Below, piece after piece: positions 8,099 to 16,941 of a DNA stretch of 64,000 nucleotides. Positions within the stretch are counted from its first letter, which is position 1. The number at the start of each line of letters is the position of its first letter. The translations under genes and the position numbers were made by a program. This DNA is from a bacterium (lineage in GTDB: Bacteria > Armatimonadota > Fimbriimonadia > Fimbriimonadales > Fimbriimonadaceae), in NCBI GenBank assembly GCA_027483535.1, contig JAIXUN010000002.1:992001-1056000 (forward strand), in the 5' to 3' direction. The notes under the pieces are model-generated. The model saw nothing but the letters and a program-made list of their open reading frames with translations, searched no databases and was not told where the DNA came from.

Positions 8099-8989
8099 TT
8101 GAATAGGAACATCGCGATTCTTGCCGGGACGCTGGCACTTGTAACTGTGGTAAGCCCGGTTGCAGTAGCTCAGAAGAAGTCCAGCGCCAAAAAGAAGGCA
8201 GCTCCAGCACGGACCATTTCTGGTCCTGAGACGGGTCTGCTCGGCGTCAAGTTGTTGGACAACGCTCTTAAGGTCATCACCCTTTACGGGAACCCCGACC
8301 AAATCCAAGCCCTTGGCGGAAGTACAACGGCAGCGGGTGGTGGCGGTGGCTTTGGTGGCCCCGGTGGTCCTGGTGGCCCTGGCGGAGGCGGTTTCGCTCC
8401 TCCTGGTGGCGGTCGGCCCGGCGCGGGTGGCGGAACGGGTTCGCCTGACGTCGACAGGTTCTTCAATCCCTTTGATTTGAATCCTTCTCTCAATCGCCAA
8501 CTTTCGCCAGAAGGCGTTGGTGGTGGAATGTCTCCTGGTCAGCAGGGTGGCGCTCCGTTCGGCCCCGGTGGAGCAGGTGGACCTGGTGGACGAGGCGGAT
8601 TCGGTGGTCCTGGTGGACCTGGTGGTCCCGGAGGACCTGGCGGTGGCGCAGGTCAGCAAGCTTCCAGCGCAGAGTACACGCGATGGGTCTACCTTCGAAA
8701 CGGAACCAAGATCGGCTTCGTTGTCGACAAGTTCCAGCGAGTTGTCCAGATCGAAGCGATCGGTCTGCAAAATCAGCGAGTCAAGACTCGCCGAGGCATC
8801 GGTTTCGGTTCTTCCTTCGGATCGGTTCTGAAGGCCTACAGCCAAAACCCGCCGGACAACTACGACATCGCAGGCGACACGGTCACTGTCAAGTACTTGA
8901 CCCGGGAGCGCGTCGCTTTCCGAATGTCTCGACTTGGTAGCAAGAAGGCGCACGTTGTCACGGGCATCGTCGTCGCGGCCGGTAAGTAA
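8099..8989 (+). CDS. Secreted collagen-like Gly/Pro-rich protein with SmpA-like ends
   Basis: Function unknown. From TTG 8099 (GGAGG 8 bases upstream) the product has a signal peptide of ~25 residues ending near AVAQ and a basic KKSSAKKK stretch. A short globular segment (GLLGVKLLDNALKVI.LYGNP) follows, then ~120 residues dominated by GGPGGPGG-type repeats in two blocks. The conserved C-terminal segment contains RGIGFGSSFGSVLKAY. The paired 'G..G.....VLK.YG.P' pattern on both sides resembles SmpA/BLIP-like repeats; this is pattern recognition, not a search result. An upstream TTG at 8072 is in frame but has no ribosome-binding site. dnaG starts 15 bases downstream. Confidence 0.7.
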   Translation: MNRNIAILAGTLALVTVVSPVAVAQKKSSAKKKAAPARTISGPETGLLGVKLLDNALKVITLYGNPDQIQALGGSTTAAGGGGGFGGPGGPGGPGGGGFAPPGGGRPGAGGGTGSPDVDRFFNPFDLNPSLNRQLSPEGVGGGMSPGQQGGAPFGPGGAGGPGGRGGFGGPGGPGGPGGPGGGAGQQASSAEYTRWVYLRNGTKIGFVVDKFQRVVQIEAIGLQNQRVKTRRGIGFGSSFGSVLKAYSQNPPDNYDIAGDTVTVKYLTRERVAFRMSRLGSKKAHVVTGIVVAAGK

Positions 8990-9004
8990 AGCAGGGAACG
9001 CTCG

Positions 9005-10843
9005 TTGAGCGATGAACGCGATGAAATCCGGCGGCGTATCGACCTTGTCGATCTCGTTGGGCAGCGCGTTCGCCTAAAAAAGTCTGGCAAAAACTATACG
9101 GGGCTCTGTCCTTTTCATGAGGACAAGAGCCCCTCATTCATGGTGAGCCCCACCACTGGGCGTTACAAGTGCTTCGCTTGCGGAGAATCCGGGGACGTGT
9201 TCACCTGGACCATGAAAACCCAGGGTCTCGAGTTCCGAGAGGCCTTGGAGACCCTCGCGAAAGAAGCGGGGATTACGCTCCAGAAAGGTGGGTCGTCACC
9301 TGCACAACGTTCCGATCACGTGCGGCGACTGGAGGCGATGGAATTCGCCCTCCGCTTCTTCCGCGATGCCTTCCTGAAGAGCGAGGCCGCGACACAGTAC
9401 TGTCAGCGTCGAGGATTCGAGAAGACGGTCACCGATAAGTGGGAGATCGGGTACGCCCCAGATGTTGGCGACGCGCTCGCAACGGCTCTCAAGAAGGCGG
9501 GCTATGCGCTCGACGAATGCAAGTCGCTCTTCTTAGTTGAGAGAGATGGGGGCGGCGGATACTACGATAAGTTTCGCGGACGACTCATGTTTCCCATTCG
9601 GAATGAGCGCGGCGAACTGGTCGGGTTTGGTGGGCGACTTCTCGGTGATGGCACCCCGAAATACGTCAATAGCTCCGATACCCCGCTCTTCCATAAGAGC
9701 CACGTTCTTTATGGCTATTTTCAGGCTCGCGATCGGCTAATGAAGAACAGCCACGCGATCCTCACCGAGGGGTATTTCGATGTTATCGCCTGTCATCGAG
9801 CTGGCGTAACGGGGGCGGTCGCGAGTTTGGGTACAGCCTTTACGGAAGATCACGCGAAGCTCCTTAAACGCTTTGCAAGCAAGGTAACCATCTTGTACGA
9901 CGGTGATGGAGCCGGACAAAAGGCGGCCCTGCGAGCGCTTGAAATCCTAGAGCAAACCGGACTCGATGTTCGGATCGCCCGTACGCCTCAGGGTTCGGAC
10001 CCGGACACGGTTCTTCAGAAAGATGGCGCCGAAGCGGTGCAGAAGTTGGTGGACGATGCCGTCATCCCGCTCGACTTTGAGCTGAGCTTGCTGGAGAAGA
10101 ATCATCCCGTTTCGACGGCGGACTTCTGGAAGCTCGTGTTGCCTGTTCTTGCGAAAGCACGGTCGAATGTCGACCTCGAACGGCATCTCATGCGTCTTGC
10201 GGCCGTTCACCCGGATATCTCCGACTTCAGGAGCGCGAAAAAGGGAATTGAACGTGACCTGAAAGACTACAAAGGACGTCAAGCTCTTGCTCCGACAGGC
10301 CCCCTGCCAGTCGCACGCCAACGGTGGACGAAAGCTGACGTTAAAGGCATTAAGCGAATAGAGGCAACACTGTTCAAAGCCATTCTTGACCCGGTGTTTG
10401 TTAAATCTGCCTGGGTTGGCGCTACAAATCCAGAGATCATGCAAACCGATATTGCTCGATCGATCTCGATTAATCTCCGTGAAGCGTTTGGTGAGCTACC
10501 TCCGACGGAGCTATCGAGAGTCTGGTTGACTCGGCTTGATGACCAAATTCGAGACGTGCTGGGTGAGATCGAGGTAGCAAGGGAATTTGAGTTACTGTTG
10601 ATAAACGAACAACAGGTTCTCGCTGCCATTTCGCGTCTCGAGCACGATGCAGCGAAGATGAAACGAACCTCAAGTTGGATGCGCATGAAGTTTCAGGAGG
10701 AGTCCGGCGGAAATCAGCAGGAACCAGGTTCAATCATTCCCCAAGGTCAGTTAGGTGAAAGCGAAGAGACGAGAATCCGCGCTTACAGCGAAAGGTTGAA
10801 AAGAGAAAAGCGAACGTCCGAAAACGACTCCGACGCGACTTGA
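9005..10843 (+). CDS. dnaG: DNA primase
   Basis: DnaG synthesises RNA primers at the replication fork. The 612-residue frame opens with the CHC2 zinc finger (C35, H38, C56, C59). It continues with the catalytic core and Toprim motifs ILTEGYFDVIA and ILYDGDGAG. The C-terminal third, which in other bacteria binds DnaB, is less conserved. Translation begins at TTG (MSDERDEI), with AGGGA upstream. It directly precedes rpoD, preserving part of the rpsU-dnaG-rpoD macromolecular synthesis operon. Confidence 0.96.
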   Translation: MSDERDEIRRRIDLVDLVGQRVRLKKSGKNYTGLCPFHEDKSPSFMVSPTTGRYKCFACGESGDVFTWTMKTQGLEFREALETLAKEAGITLQKGGSSPAQRSDHVRRLEAMEFALRFFRDAFLKSEAATQYCQRRGFEKTVTDKWEIGYAPDVGDALATALKKAGYALDECKSLFLVERDGGGGYYDKFRGRLMFPIRNERGELVGFGGRLLGDGTPKYVNSSDTPLFHKSHVLYGYFQARDRLMKNSHAILTEGYFDVIACHRAGVTGAVASLGTAFTEDHAKLLKRFASKVTILYDGDGAGQKAALRALEILEQTGLDVRIARTPQGSDPDTVLQKDGAEAVQKLVDDAVIPLDFELSLLEKNHPVSTADFWKLVLPVLAKARSNVDLERHLMRLAAVHPDISDFRSAKKGIERDLKDYKGRQALAPTGPLPVARQRWTKADVKGIKRIEATLFKAILDPVFVKSAWVGATNPEIMQTDIARSISINLREAFGELPPTELSRVWLTRLDDQIRDVLGEIEVAREFELLLINEQQVLAAISRLEHDAAKMKRTSSWMRMKFQEESGGNQQEPGSIIPQGQLGESEETRIRAYSERLKREKRTSENDSDAT

Positions 10844-10924
10844 TAAATATTCCCACGATTTGTTTTGGGAATCTTGAAAACCTTTGCTACTATGTTCTCT
10901 GATTTGGATTTCACCTTGGGGAAC

Positions 10925-11941
10925 ATGGCAGTAAACGAATCGATGGAGACCAACGAGGGTCTCGATCAACCTAAAACACAATCGGCATCGCAAATGTACG
11001 CGCACCTTCGCTGCCCCGCACGAAGAATTGCGACGACGAACGCGCATCGAGCGCGCCCGATCTTATTTGAAGACTACGAAGAAGCGGAGGAGCAACCGGT
11101 CCCTATGGAGCCGGGTTACGAGGACTCCATTCAGTCTTGGTTTAAGAAAATCGGCCGCATCGCCCTTCTCACGCCCGATCAAGAGGTGGAGCTAGCAACC
11201 CACGCTTCTTTCGGCTGCGACCAGTGCAAATCTCTCCTCATCGAAGCCAACCTACGGTTGGTGGTAAGCATCGCCAAACGGTACGTTGGCAGAGGCTTAT
11301 CGCTCCAAGACCTCATCCAAGAAGGAAACATGGGTCTTATCCGAGCAGTTGAGAAGTTCGACCCGACTCGCGGATTCAGGTTCAGCACCTACGCCACCTG
11401 GTGGATCCGCCAAGCCATTTCCCGAGCCATCTGTGACCATGGCCGTACGATTCGAATTCCGGTTCACACTCTCGAAGCGGTCAATCGAATGCTGAAGACA
11501 GCGGGTCAGTTGCAGCAGCAACTGGGGCGCGAGGCCACTCTCGGCGAGCTGTCTGGAACGCTCAACGTTTCCGTTGATCGACTCCAAGAGTTCCACCGAG
11601 CCACCCACGACACCGTGTCGCTCGACTCCCCGGTCGGCGAGAGCGAAGATCTTTCGCTCATCGAGTTCATCGTCGACAAGAGCGGAGAGAATGCGGTGGA
11701 AAGCGCGCACAAGTCTTTGTTGCGCGAGCAGATCGAATCCATTCTTGGAACGCTAACGGATCGAGAAAGGGAGGTCCTGTCGCTTCGCTTCGGTCTTGCC
11801 GATGGTCAAGCACGAACCCTCGAAGAGGTGGCCCGCCACTTCAACGTGACTCGCGAGCGGATTCGGCAAATCGAGCAAAAGTCGCTTAAGAAGCTGAAGC
11901 ACCCGGCGCGAATCAAGCCCCTGAAAGAGCTGCTGGACTAG
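10925..11941 (+). CDS. rpoD: Primary RNA polymerase sigma factor (RpoD/SigA)
   Basis: A 338-residue group 1-like sigma-70 factor. Region 1.2 contains [10 protein letters not shown]. Region 2 reads [20 protein letters not shown], then [15 protein letters not shown], the surface that recognises and melts the -10 element. Regions 3 and 4 follow, with the HTH near [10 protein letters not shown] that reads the -35. It lacks the large non-conserved insertion of E. coli RpoD. I prefer ATG 10925; a TTG at 10865 would add 20 residues. Position after dnaG supports it being the housekeeping factor. It probably reads the TTGNNN/TATAAT-type promoters described below. Confidence 0.92.
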   Translation: MAVNESMETNEGLDQPKTQSASQMYAHLRCPARRIATTNAHRARPILFEDYEEAEEQPVPMEPGYEDSIQSWFKKIGRIALLTPDQEVELATHASFGCDQCKSLLIEANLRLVVSIAKRYVGRGLSLQDLIQEGNMGLIRAVEKFDPTRGFRFSTYATWWIRQAISRAICDHGRTIRIPVHTLEAVNRMLKTAGQLQQQLGREATLGELSGTLNVSVDRLQEFHRATHDTVSLDSPVGESEDLSLIEFIVDKSGENAVESAHKSLLREQIESILGTLTDREREVLSLRFGLADGQARTLEEVARHFNVTRERIRQIEQKSLKKLKHPARIKPLKELLD

Positions 11942-11967
11942 TCCAAACGCCGCCAATAACGAGAAAG

Positions 11968-12000
11968 CCTCTCTGGAACTTTTTTCCGAGAGGTTTTCTT
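11968..12000 (+). terminator. Intrinsic terminator of rpoD
   Basis: CCTCTC(T)GGAA pairs with TTCCGAGAGG across a 5-base loop (11968-11978 with 11984-11993, one bulged T), followed by TTTTCTT. It lies 27 bases past the rpoD stop. Confidence 0.8.
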
Positions 12001-12015
12001 ACGTATGCTTACAGC

Positions 12016-12528
12016 ATGTATGCACCTAACGTGGTTGTAGCCTTGGATGGCAAGGAGCAGAAAGATCTGGCGTCGTTCTATAGAGAGCGACCGTTGGTTC
12101 TCATCTTCCTGCGACACTTCGGGTGCATTTTCTGCCGGGAGCAGGTGGCTCAGTTGCGATCGCATCCTGAATGGAACGTCTTGTTCGTCACCATGGGGAC
12201 CCAAGAAGAAGCGACGGAGTTTCGCCAAAGCATGGAGTCGCCCCACCGATTCATCTCCGACCCGAACAAGCGACTCTACGAAGATTTCGGTCTTCGCCGG
12301 GGATCGTTTGGGCAGATGTTCTCTCCCCGGACCTTTAAGCGCGGCTTTCAAGCCACAAGAGCCGGGAATTCGGTTGGGAAGCCTGTGGGCGATCCATGGC
12401 AGTTGAGCGGGGCCTTCCTGATCGGCACCGATGGTCGCGTGCTTGGCGAGCACCGAAGCTCGGATGCTTCGGACAACCTCACCACCGAAGATATCTCCGG
12501 ATGGTTGGCGACTGAATCAGTCGCTTAA
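12016..12528 (+). CDS. Peroxiredoxin-like 2 / AhpC-TSA family protein
   Basis: A 170-residue thioredoxin-fold protein of the AhpC/TSA_2 (PRXL2-like) type. The redox centre is GCIFC (C37, C40). The tail contains QLSGAFLIG..G, typical of this group. It has no signal peptide, so it is cytoplasmic. Family members are thought to reduce peroxides or act as thiol oxidoreductases; the substrate is not predictable. Its last 12 bases overlap the convergent inositol-phosphatase gene. Confidence 0.8.
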   Translation: MYAPNVVVALDGKEQKDLASFYRERPLVLIFLRHFGCIFCREQVAQLRSHPEWNVLFVTMGTQEEATEFRQSMESPHRFISDPNKRLYEDFGLRRGSFGQMFSPRTFKRGFQATRAGNSVGKPVGDPWQLSGAFLIGTDGRVLGEHRSSDASDNLTTEDISGWLATESVA

Positions 12529-13254
12529 CCGAGGAAGGATGCGCCAGGGGCCCTGAATAGAGCTTGGGCGCTTGTAACGAGCCTCCTCAAACGGAGAACC
12601 ATCCAGATAGCTCGCCTCCATGCCAACTTCTCGGCACAGGAGCAACGCCGCCGCGACGTCGTAAAGGCACTCATTCAGCCCGTAGAGCGCTCTGTAACGG
12701 CCCATGGCGGTAAAGGTGCCATCGATCACAAACGCGCCGGAACAGCGGGGCTTGCCCGTTAACGAGCCTCGGAGGCGGGTGACGATACCGTCGCAAGCTG
12801 AAATTGGCGCAAAGAAGTCGATGGGCCCAGGCTGCACCTTCGGCAGACGTTTGCCGTTCAGCCACGCCCCCTCTCCAGCTTCGGCTAGATACACCTCGTT
12901 CAGGTCGGGAAGAGCGATTCCCCCCGCGATTACTTTGTCGCCCCGCATATAGGCAATAGAGATGCCCCAGAGCGGATTGCCGTAAGCGAAGTTCGTGGTT
13001 CCGTCGATGGGATCGACCAGCCAGACACCTTCGCTGGATCGCTCGTGGTAGCGCACCTCTTCTCCGTAATAGTCCCCTTCGAACCCGGGGATGTGCTCGG
13101 TGGCGTGCAAGAGGACGTTATCGACCGCCTTGTCGACATTGGTCACCAGCGATCCATCCGTTTTGAGTTCGACCTGCAAGTTGGCCCGCTCCTCCATGGC
13201 CTTGTCGGTTGCCAACTTCAAAAGGTTTTCAATGACGGATCGGCCGCTCTCCAT
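12517..13254 (-). CDS. Inositol monophosphatase family protein
   Basis: A Mg2+-dependent phosphatase of 245 residues. Metal-binding GEE is at 64-66 and the signature DPIDGTTNF at 81-89; the C-terminal metal aspartate is in YDVAAALLL. The Trp that often precedes it is replaced (LYDVAA), a common variation. Substrates in this family include myo-inositol-1-phosphate, histidinol phosphate, PAP and fructose-1,6-bisphosphate. The sequence alone does not decide between them. Confidence 0.85.
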   Translation of the reverse strand: MESGRSVIENLLKLATDKAMEERANLQVELKTDGSLVTNVDKAVDNVLLHATEHIPGFEGDYYGEEVRYHERSSEGVWLVDPIDGTTNFAYGNPLWGISIAYMRGDKVIAGGIALPDLNEVYLAEAGEGAWLNGKRLPKVQPGPIDFFAPISACDGIVTRLRGSLTGKPRCSGAFVIDGTFTAMGRYRALYGLNECLYDVAAALLLCREVGMEASYLDGSPFEEARYKRPSSIQGPWRILPRLSD

Positions 13255-13353
13255 AGTTTATTATGGCTGTCCTCAGGTTCAAGGGAAGTTAAGGTGTCTC
13301 ACCCTGGCAACACCCAATGTGAAAGGAAAATCTGGGATCGAAGGGCTCAGGGC

Positions 13354-13382
13354 TTGCCTTTCTGGAAATCCGCGGGTATAAA
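13354..13382 (+). promoter_or_regulatory. Promoter of tRNA-Gly
   Basis: TTGCCT (13354-13359), a 17-base spacer and TATAAA (13377-13382) form a near-consensus sigma-70 promoter. It would start transcription about 7 bases before the tRNA. Confidence 0.75.
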
Positions 13383-13395
13383 TTTAGATCCGCGA

Positions 13396-13470
13396 GCGGG
13401 CATAGCTCAGTGGTAGAGCGACTCCTTGCCAAGGAGTAGGTCGCGGGTTCGAATCTCGTTGCCCGCTCCA
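13396..13470 (+). tRNA. tRNA-Gly (anticodon GCC), CCA encoded
   Basis: A full cloverleaf can be drawn: acceptor GCGGGCA/TGCCCGC, D arm GCTC/GAGC, anticodon stem ACTCC/GGAGT around TTGCCAA, and T arm GCGGG/CTCGT around TTCGAAT. The discriminator is T and CCA is genome-encoded at 13468-13470. Confidence 0.97.
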
Positions 13471-13520
13471 TTTTTGTTTGTCCCGATCTCCTCTGTGACA
13501 AACTTCGCGACTGGCTCGCA

Positions 13521-14213
13521 CTAGAACCAAGCGTCGGCGGCGTACACGGTTCGGTACTCGGCGTTCACCCTAATGGAAAGCGATCCATCGTCGTGGATGG
13601 ACTGAGCGACGCCAACAGACCCATCTTCTAGCCGGAAGGGTTTCCCGGCCGTTTCATCTCTTTCCATCCACCGCTTCCGCAGGTCTTCCCAGGTGTTGGG
13701 CTCGGGGATGTCTTCAATGGCGGCTACAACCCGCTCCAGCGCCTCGCCCGGGGTGGTCTCGATGCCTCGGCTGAGGAGGATAGAGGTGGCTCGGTGAGCA
13801 ATGACGATCGGAAATTCTTTCTGATTCAGGTTGAGACCCAACCCAACGACCGGGATGTTCTGACCTTCGTGAGGGAACATTTCAACCAAAATTCCCCCGA
13901 TCTTCTTGCCGTTCTCCACCAGATCGTTTGGCCACTGAAGGCATAGATCAAACGCCTCCGCGGTGGCAAGCGCAACTGCCATGCCGACGAGATAGGGTCG
14001 CGGATGGTTGGCGTAGGCCGTAAAAGCAAGCGAAACGGTGAGCGAATCGTCTTTCCCGCTCACCCAAGATCGATCTTTGCGACCTCTTCCGGCGGTCTGC
14101 AGGGACGCGTAGAGAATTTCGACATCCTCACCCGCAAGAATCGCCTGACGAAGGGCGTCTTGGGTGCTACTCACGGCTAAAAAGTGCCGTGTCTGGCCGG
14201 AAGGAACCTGCAT
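13521..14213 (-). CDS. birA: Biotin--[acetyl-CoA-carboxylase] ligase
   Basis: BirA activates biotin to biotinyl-AMP and attaches it to the lysine of biotin carboxyl carrier protein. The 230-residue frame shows the early SSTQD motif, the biotinyl-AMP loop GRGRKDRSW (42-50) and the catalytic QWPNDL followed by GKKIGGIL. It has no N-terminal HTH, so it is a monofunctional (class I) ligase without the repressor role of E. coli BirA. It lies directly downstream of nadC on the same strand (37-base gap). Confidence 0.92.
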   Translation of the reverse strand: MQVPSGQTRHFLAVSSTQDALRQAILAGEDVEILYASLQTAGRGRKDRSWVSGKDDSLTVSLAFTAYANHPRPYLVGMAVALATAEAFDLCLQWPNDLVENGKKIGGILVEMFPHEGQNIPVVGLGLNLNQKEFPIVIAHRATSILLSRGIETTPGEALERVVAAIEDIPEPNTWEDLRKRWMERDETAGKPFRLEDGSVGVAQSIHDDGSLSIRVNAEYRTVYAADAWF

Positions 14214-14250
14214 TGGCTTAATTGAACGTGAAATTGTACGACTTCTGCCG

Positions 14251-15102
14251 CTAGTTCCGAAACTCCATGTGCAAAGAAAGACTTGGCGCGGAGTGGGTTA
14301 AGGCGCCAACACTAATGACGTCTACGCCTGTCTCAGCGACTCCCCGAACTGTGTCGAGTGAAATTCCCCCGCTTGCTTCAAAGATCACGTGACCTTTGAA
14401 GCGGGTGACCAGCGATCGCATGGTGAAAGGATCCATGTTGTCGAGCATCACAATATCTGCTCCAGACTGGATTGCCTCCTCCACTTGTTCGGGGTTTTCA
14501 CATTCCACTTCAATACGGGTGGTGTGTGAGTTGAGGGCGCGCAAAACGCCCACCGCTCGGGAGATGGAGCCATGGGCGGCGATGTGGTTGTCTTTTATCA
14601 TTACCGCGTCGTAAAGGCCCATTCGGTGGTTGTATCCACCCCCACAACGAACCGCGTACTTCTGGAGTTGCCTCATCATCGGAACCGTTTTGCGAGTGTC
14701 GACTATGCGCACGGGCAGGCCCTTCACGCGATCGACGTACTTGGCGGTAAGCGTGGAGACCCCGGAGAGTTGCATCAGGAAGTTAAGCGCGGTGCGCTCC
14801 AGTTGGAGAATTCTTGCCGCCGAGGCGCGTCCGGCAAGGATCACGTCGCCCCGATCCACGACGTCGCCGTCTCGGTGTTCAAGCGTCATCGTGCCCGATT
14901 CAGTCCCCATCGGACCGAGTAGGGAAGCAGCGATGCCGACACCGCAAACAATGCCTCTCTCCTGAGCCTCGATTTCCCACTGCACGATACGGCCCGGATC
15001 CATGCCGAGAGTGCTCAGGTCGCCGGGGCCAACGTCTTCGGCAAGCGCATCTTCAACAATGCCCCACCATCCATTCGGTTCGTATCCAAGCCAGCCCGTC
15101 AT
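14251..15102 (-). CDS. nadC: Nicotinate-nucleotide pyrophosphorylase (carboxylating), NadC
   Basis: NadC converts quinolinate and PRPP to nicotinate mononucleotide in de novo NAD synthesis. Recognisable motifs are LQLERTALNFLMQLSGVST, DTRKT, the GGGYNHR phosphate-binding stretch and MIKDNH, then EVECENPEQ and VMLDNMDP. From ATG 15102 it has 283 residues, the usual length; AAAGGG lies about 9 bases upstream. A GTG at 15111 is in frame but less well placed. nadA and nadB are not in the window. Confidence 0.94.
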   Translation of the reverse strand: MTGWLGYEPNGWWGIVEDALAEDVGPGDLSTLGMDPGRIVQWEIEAQERGIVCGVGIAASLLGPMGTESGTMTLEHRDGDVVDRGDVILAGRASAARILQLERTALNFLMQLSGVSTLTAKYVDRVKGLPVRIVDTRKTVPMMRQLQKYAVRCGGGYNHRMGLYDAVMIKDNHIAAHGSISRAVGVLRALNSHTTRIEVECENPEQVEEAIQSGADIVMLDNMDPFTMRSLVTRFKGHVIFEASGGISLDTVRGVAETGVDVISVGALTHSAPSLSLHMEFRN

Positions 15103-15246
15103 CGCCAACACCCTTTCAAAGCCAACACCCCGACATTAGGTTCGGGTTTACCTAACTACCGGCTCTGTACGCTCTCCTTTCGGAGAATCGAGTAACCCCG
15201 TGGCATTTCTGGGATGCATCACGGTATCCTATATGTTCGCCCCGCC

Positions 15247-15750
15247 ATGCTTCCAAATCCCGATATTCTTAACGACTTTCCTCAGGGCAAGTTCGTCCTT
15301 TCCAATCTTGCAGCTAAGCGCGCGAAGCAACTTCGTGAGGGAGCCATCCCGCTGGTGCATATTGACTCGCACCACCCGCTAACGATTGCACTTGCCGAGA
15401 TCGCAGCCGGAAAGATTAAGCCCATCATGTCTGCCGCTCCGCTTGAGTTGGATACGGATGACCTAGTAGGCGGCGTTTTGCTCTCCGACGAGGCGGTACC
15501 TGCCGAATTCGGAATGTTGCTCCCTGCTTTGGATGAAAGTGAGTCGACGCTCATTGCCGACGAGGTCATCGATGATGTACTCGACGGTGACTCCGAGCAT
15601 GCCGACGATGAACTCAGCCTGAGCGACCTCGCGGGTGAGGACGACGTCGAAGAGGAAGTTGTTGAATCGGACGACGACACGCTTTCGTTGAACGACCTCG
15701 CGGACGAAGAAGCATCCCTCGAGGACGACGGCGAAGCCTCCGACCTCTAA
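15247..15750 (+). CDS. rpoZ: RNA polymerase omega subunit with long acidic C-terminal extension
   Basis: The first ~60 residues match omega: a short N-terminus, then NLAAKRAKQL, a loop, and ALAEIAAGKI, the helices that clamp the beta' C-terminus during RNA polymerase assembly. Omega is normally 60-100 residues; this frame has 167. The added ~100 residues are strongly acidic and include two similar blocks (DDELSLSDLAGED and DDTLSLNDLADEE). I chose ATG 15247; an ATG at 15214 would add 11 residues. dnaJ follows after 75 bases. The omega assignment is from motif recognition; the tail has no assigned function. Confidence 0.78.
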   Translation: MLPNPDILNDFPQGKFVLSNLAAKRAKQLREGAIPLVHIDSHHPLTIALAEIAAGKIKPIMSAAPLELDTDDLVGGVLLSDEAVPAEFGMLLPALDESESTLIADEVIDDVLDGDSEHADDELSLSDLAGEDDVEEEVVESDDDTLSLNDLADEEASLEDDGEASDL

Positions 15751-15825
15751 TTTCAAGTGAATCGCCCCGAGTAGCATCCCAGCGTGCTGCCGGGGCGTAG
15801 ATTTGCGTGACGGAATCGAATCGGT

Positions 15826-16941
15826 ATGTCTCAACGCGATCCCTACGAAGTCCTTGGAGTCTCACGTTCTGCCACCGCAGACGAAATTAAGTCTGCTTAC
15901 CGACGTCTTGCTCGGCGATATCACCCAGACGTCAATCCCAACGATCCCGAAGCGGAAGAGAAGTTCAAAGAGATAGGCAACGCCTACTCGATCCTTTCCG
16001 ACGCGGAGAAGAGAGCCCAGTTCGACCGGTTCGGAACCGTTGGCGATATTCCGCAAGACCCCTTCTTTGGCGGTGCGGGTGGTGGAATCTCCGACCTGTT
16101 CGACATGTTCTTCGGAGCCGCCTCGGGTGGTTCACGAGGCCCTCGATCTGCTGCACGTGAAGGCGAGGACGTTCGTGTCGATATCGAACTCAGCCTTGCT
16201 GAGGTCATCACCGGTTTTGAGCGCGGCATTGATGTCGCCAGGTCTGAAGAGTGCGATTCCTGCGCGGGAACGGGTGCAGAAGGTGGCGCCGCTCCGGACC
16301 GATGCTCCCAGTGCAACGGCGCGGGAGTGGTGACTCAGATCAAGAGCACGTTTATCGGCCAAGTTCGCACCAGTGCTCCTTGCCCATCTTGTCGAGGCGA
16401 AGGATTCCTCATCAAAAACCCTTGTTCAAAGTGCCGAGGTGTGGGCGTAAAGCCTGCAACGGGCAAGGTGAACATAAAGGTGCCCGCGGGTGTGGAGACG
16501 GGCATGACGATGCACATTCCCGGACAGGGAAGCGATGGCATTCGAGGCGGGCGACCGGGCGATCTTTACGTTGTCCTGCACGTTGCCGACGACGATCGGT
16601 TCGAGCGACAAGGTCAGCACCTTTTCACCTCCATCGATCTAAGTTTTGCTCAGGCGGTTTTGGGCGACGAGGTTGAGATTGACGGCGTTGACGCGGAGCA
16701 CACCGTGGAGGTGCCTGCCGGAACGCAACCGGGTGATCGGGTCACGGTAAAAGGGGCGGGACTCCCGCCGTTGCACGGTGGTCGACGAGGCGATTTGATT
16801 TGTTCATTCAACCTCGCGGTGCCGAAATCTGTTTCAGAAACCGAGGCAAAACTCATTCGGGAGTTTGCCGAACTTCGCGGAGAACGCGTTCCGAAGCCCA
16901 AGGGCGGATTCCTTGGCGGGCTTTTTGGTAAGAAGAAATGA
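15826..16941 (+). CDS. dnaJ: Chaperone DnaJ
   Basis: A 371-residue type I J-protein. The J domain (1-70) has the HPD tripeptide in RRYHPDVNP, followed by a Gly-rich segment. Four CxxCxGxG zinc motifs follow (CDSCAGTG, CSQCNGAG, CPSCRGEG, CSKCRGVG), then the two C-terminal beta domains. It stimulates DnaK ATPase and delivers clients. dnaK and grpE are not adjacent. The stop overlaps the prmA start by 4 bases, giving a dnaJ-prmA-rsmE operon as in many Firmicutes. Confidence 0.96.
   Translation: MSQRDPYEVLGVSRSATADEIKSAYRRLARRYHPDVNPNDPEAEEKFKEIGNAYSILSDAEKRAQFDRFGTVGDIPQDPFFGGAGGGISDLFDMFFGAASGGSRGPRSAAREGEDVRVDIELSLAEVITGFERGIDVARSEECDSCAGTGAEGGAAPDRCSQCNGAGVVTQIKSTFIGQVRTSAPCPSCRGEGFLIKNPCSKCRGVGVKPATGKVNIKVPAGVETGMTMHIPGQGSDGIRGGRPGDLYVVLHVADDDRFERQGQHLFTSIDLSFAQAVLGDEVEIDGVDAEHTVEVPAGTQPGDRVTVKGAGLPPLHGGRRGDLICSFNLAVPKSVSETEAKLIREFAELRGERVPKPKGGFLGGLFGKKK

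Noticed and set aside
8330-8650. Gly/Pro-codon tract as a CRISPR-like or tandem DNA repeat
   Set aside because: Repeats are short, irregular and in frame with a secreted protein; there are no spacers.
8060-8953. 297-codon minus-strand frame opposite the Gly/Pro-rich gene
   Set aside because: Ser/Thr/Arg-rich run is the complement of the Gly/Pro repeats.
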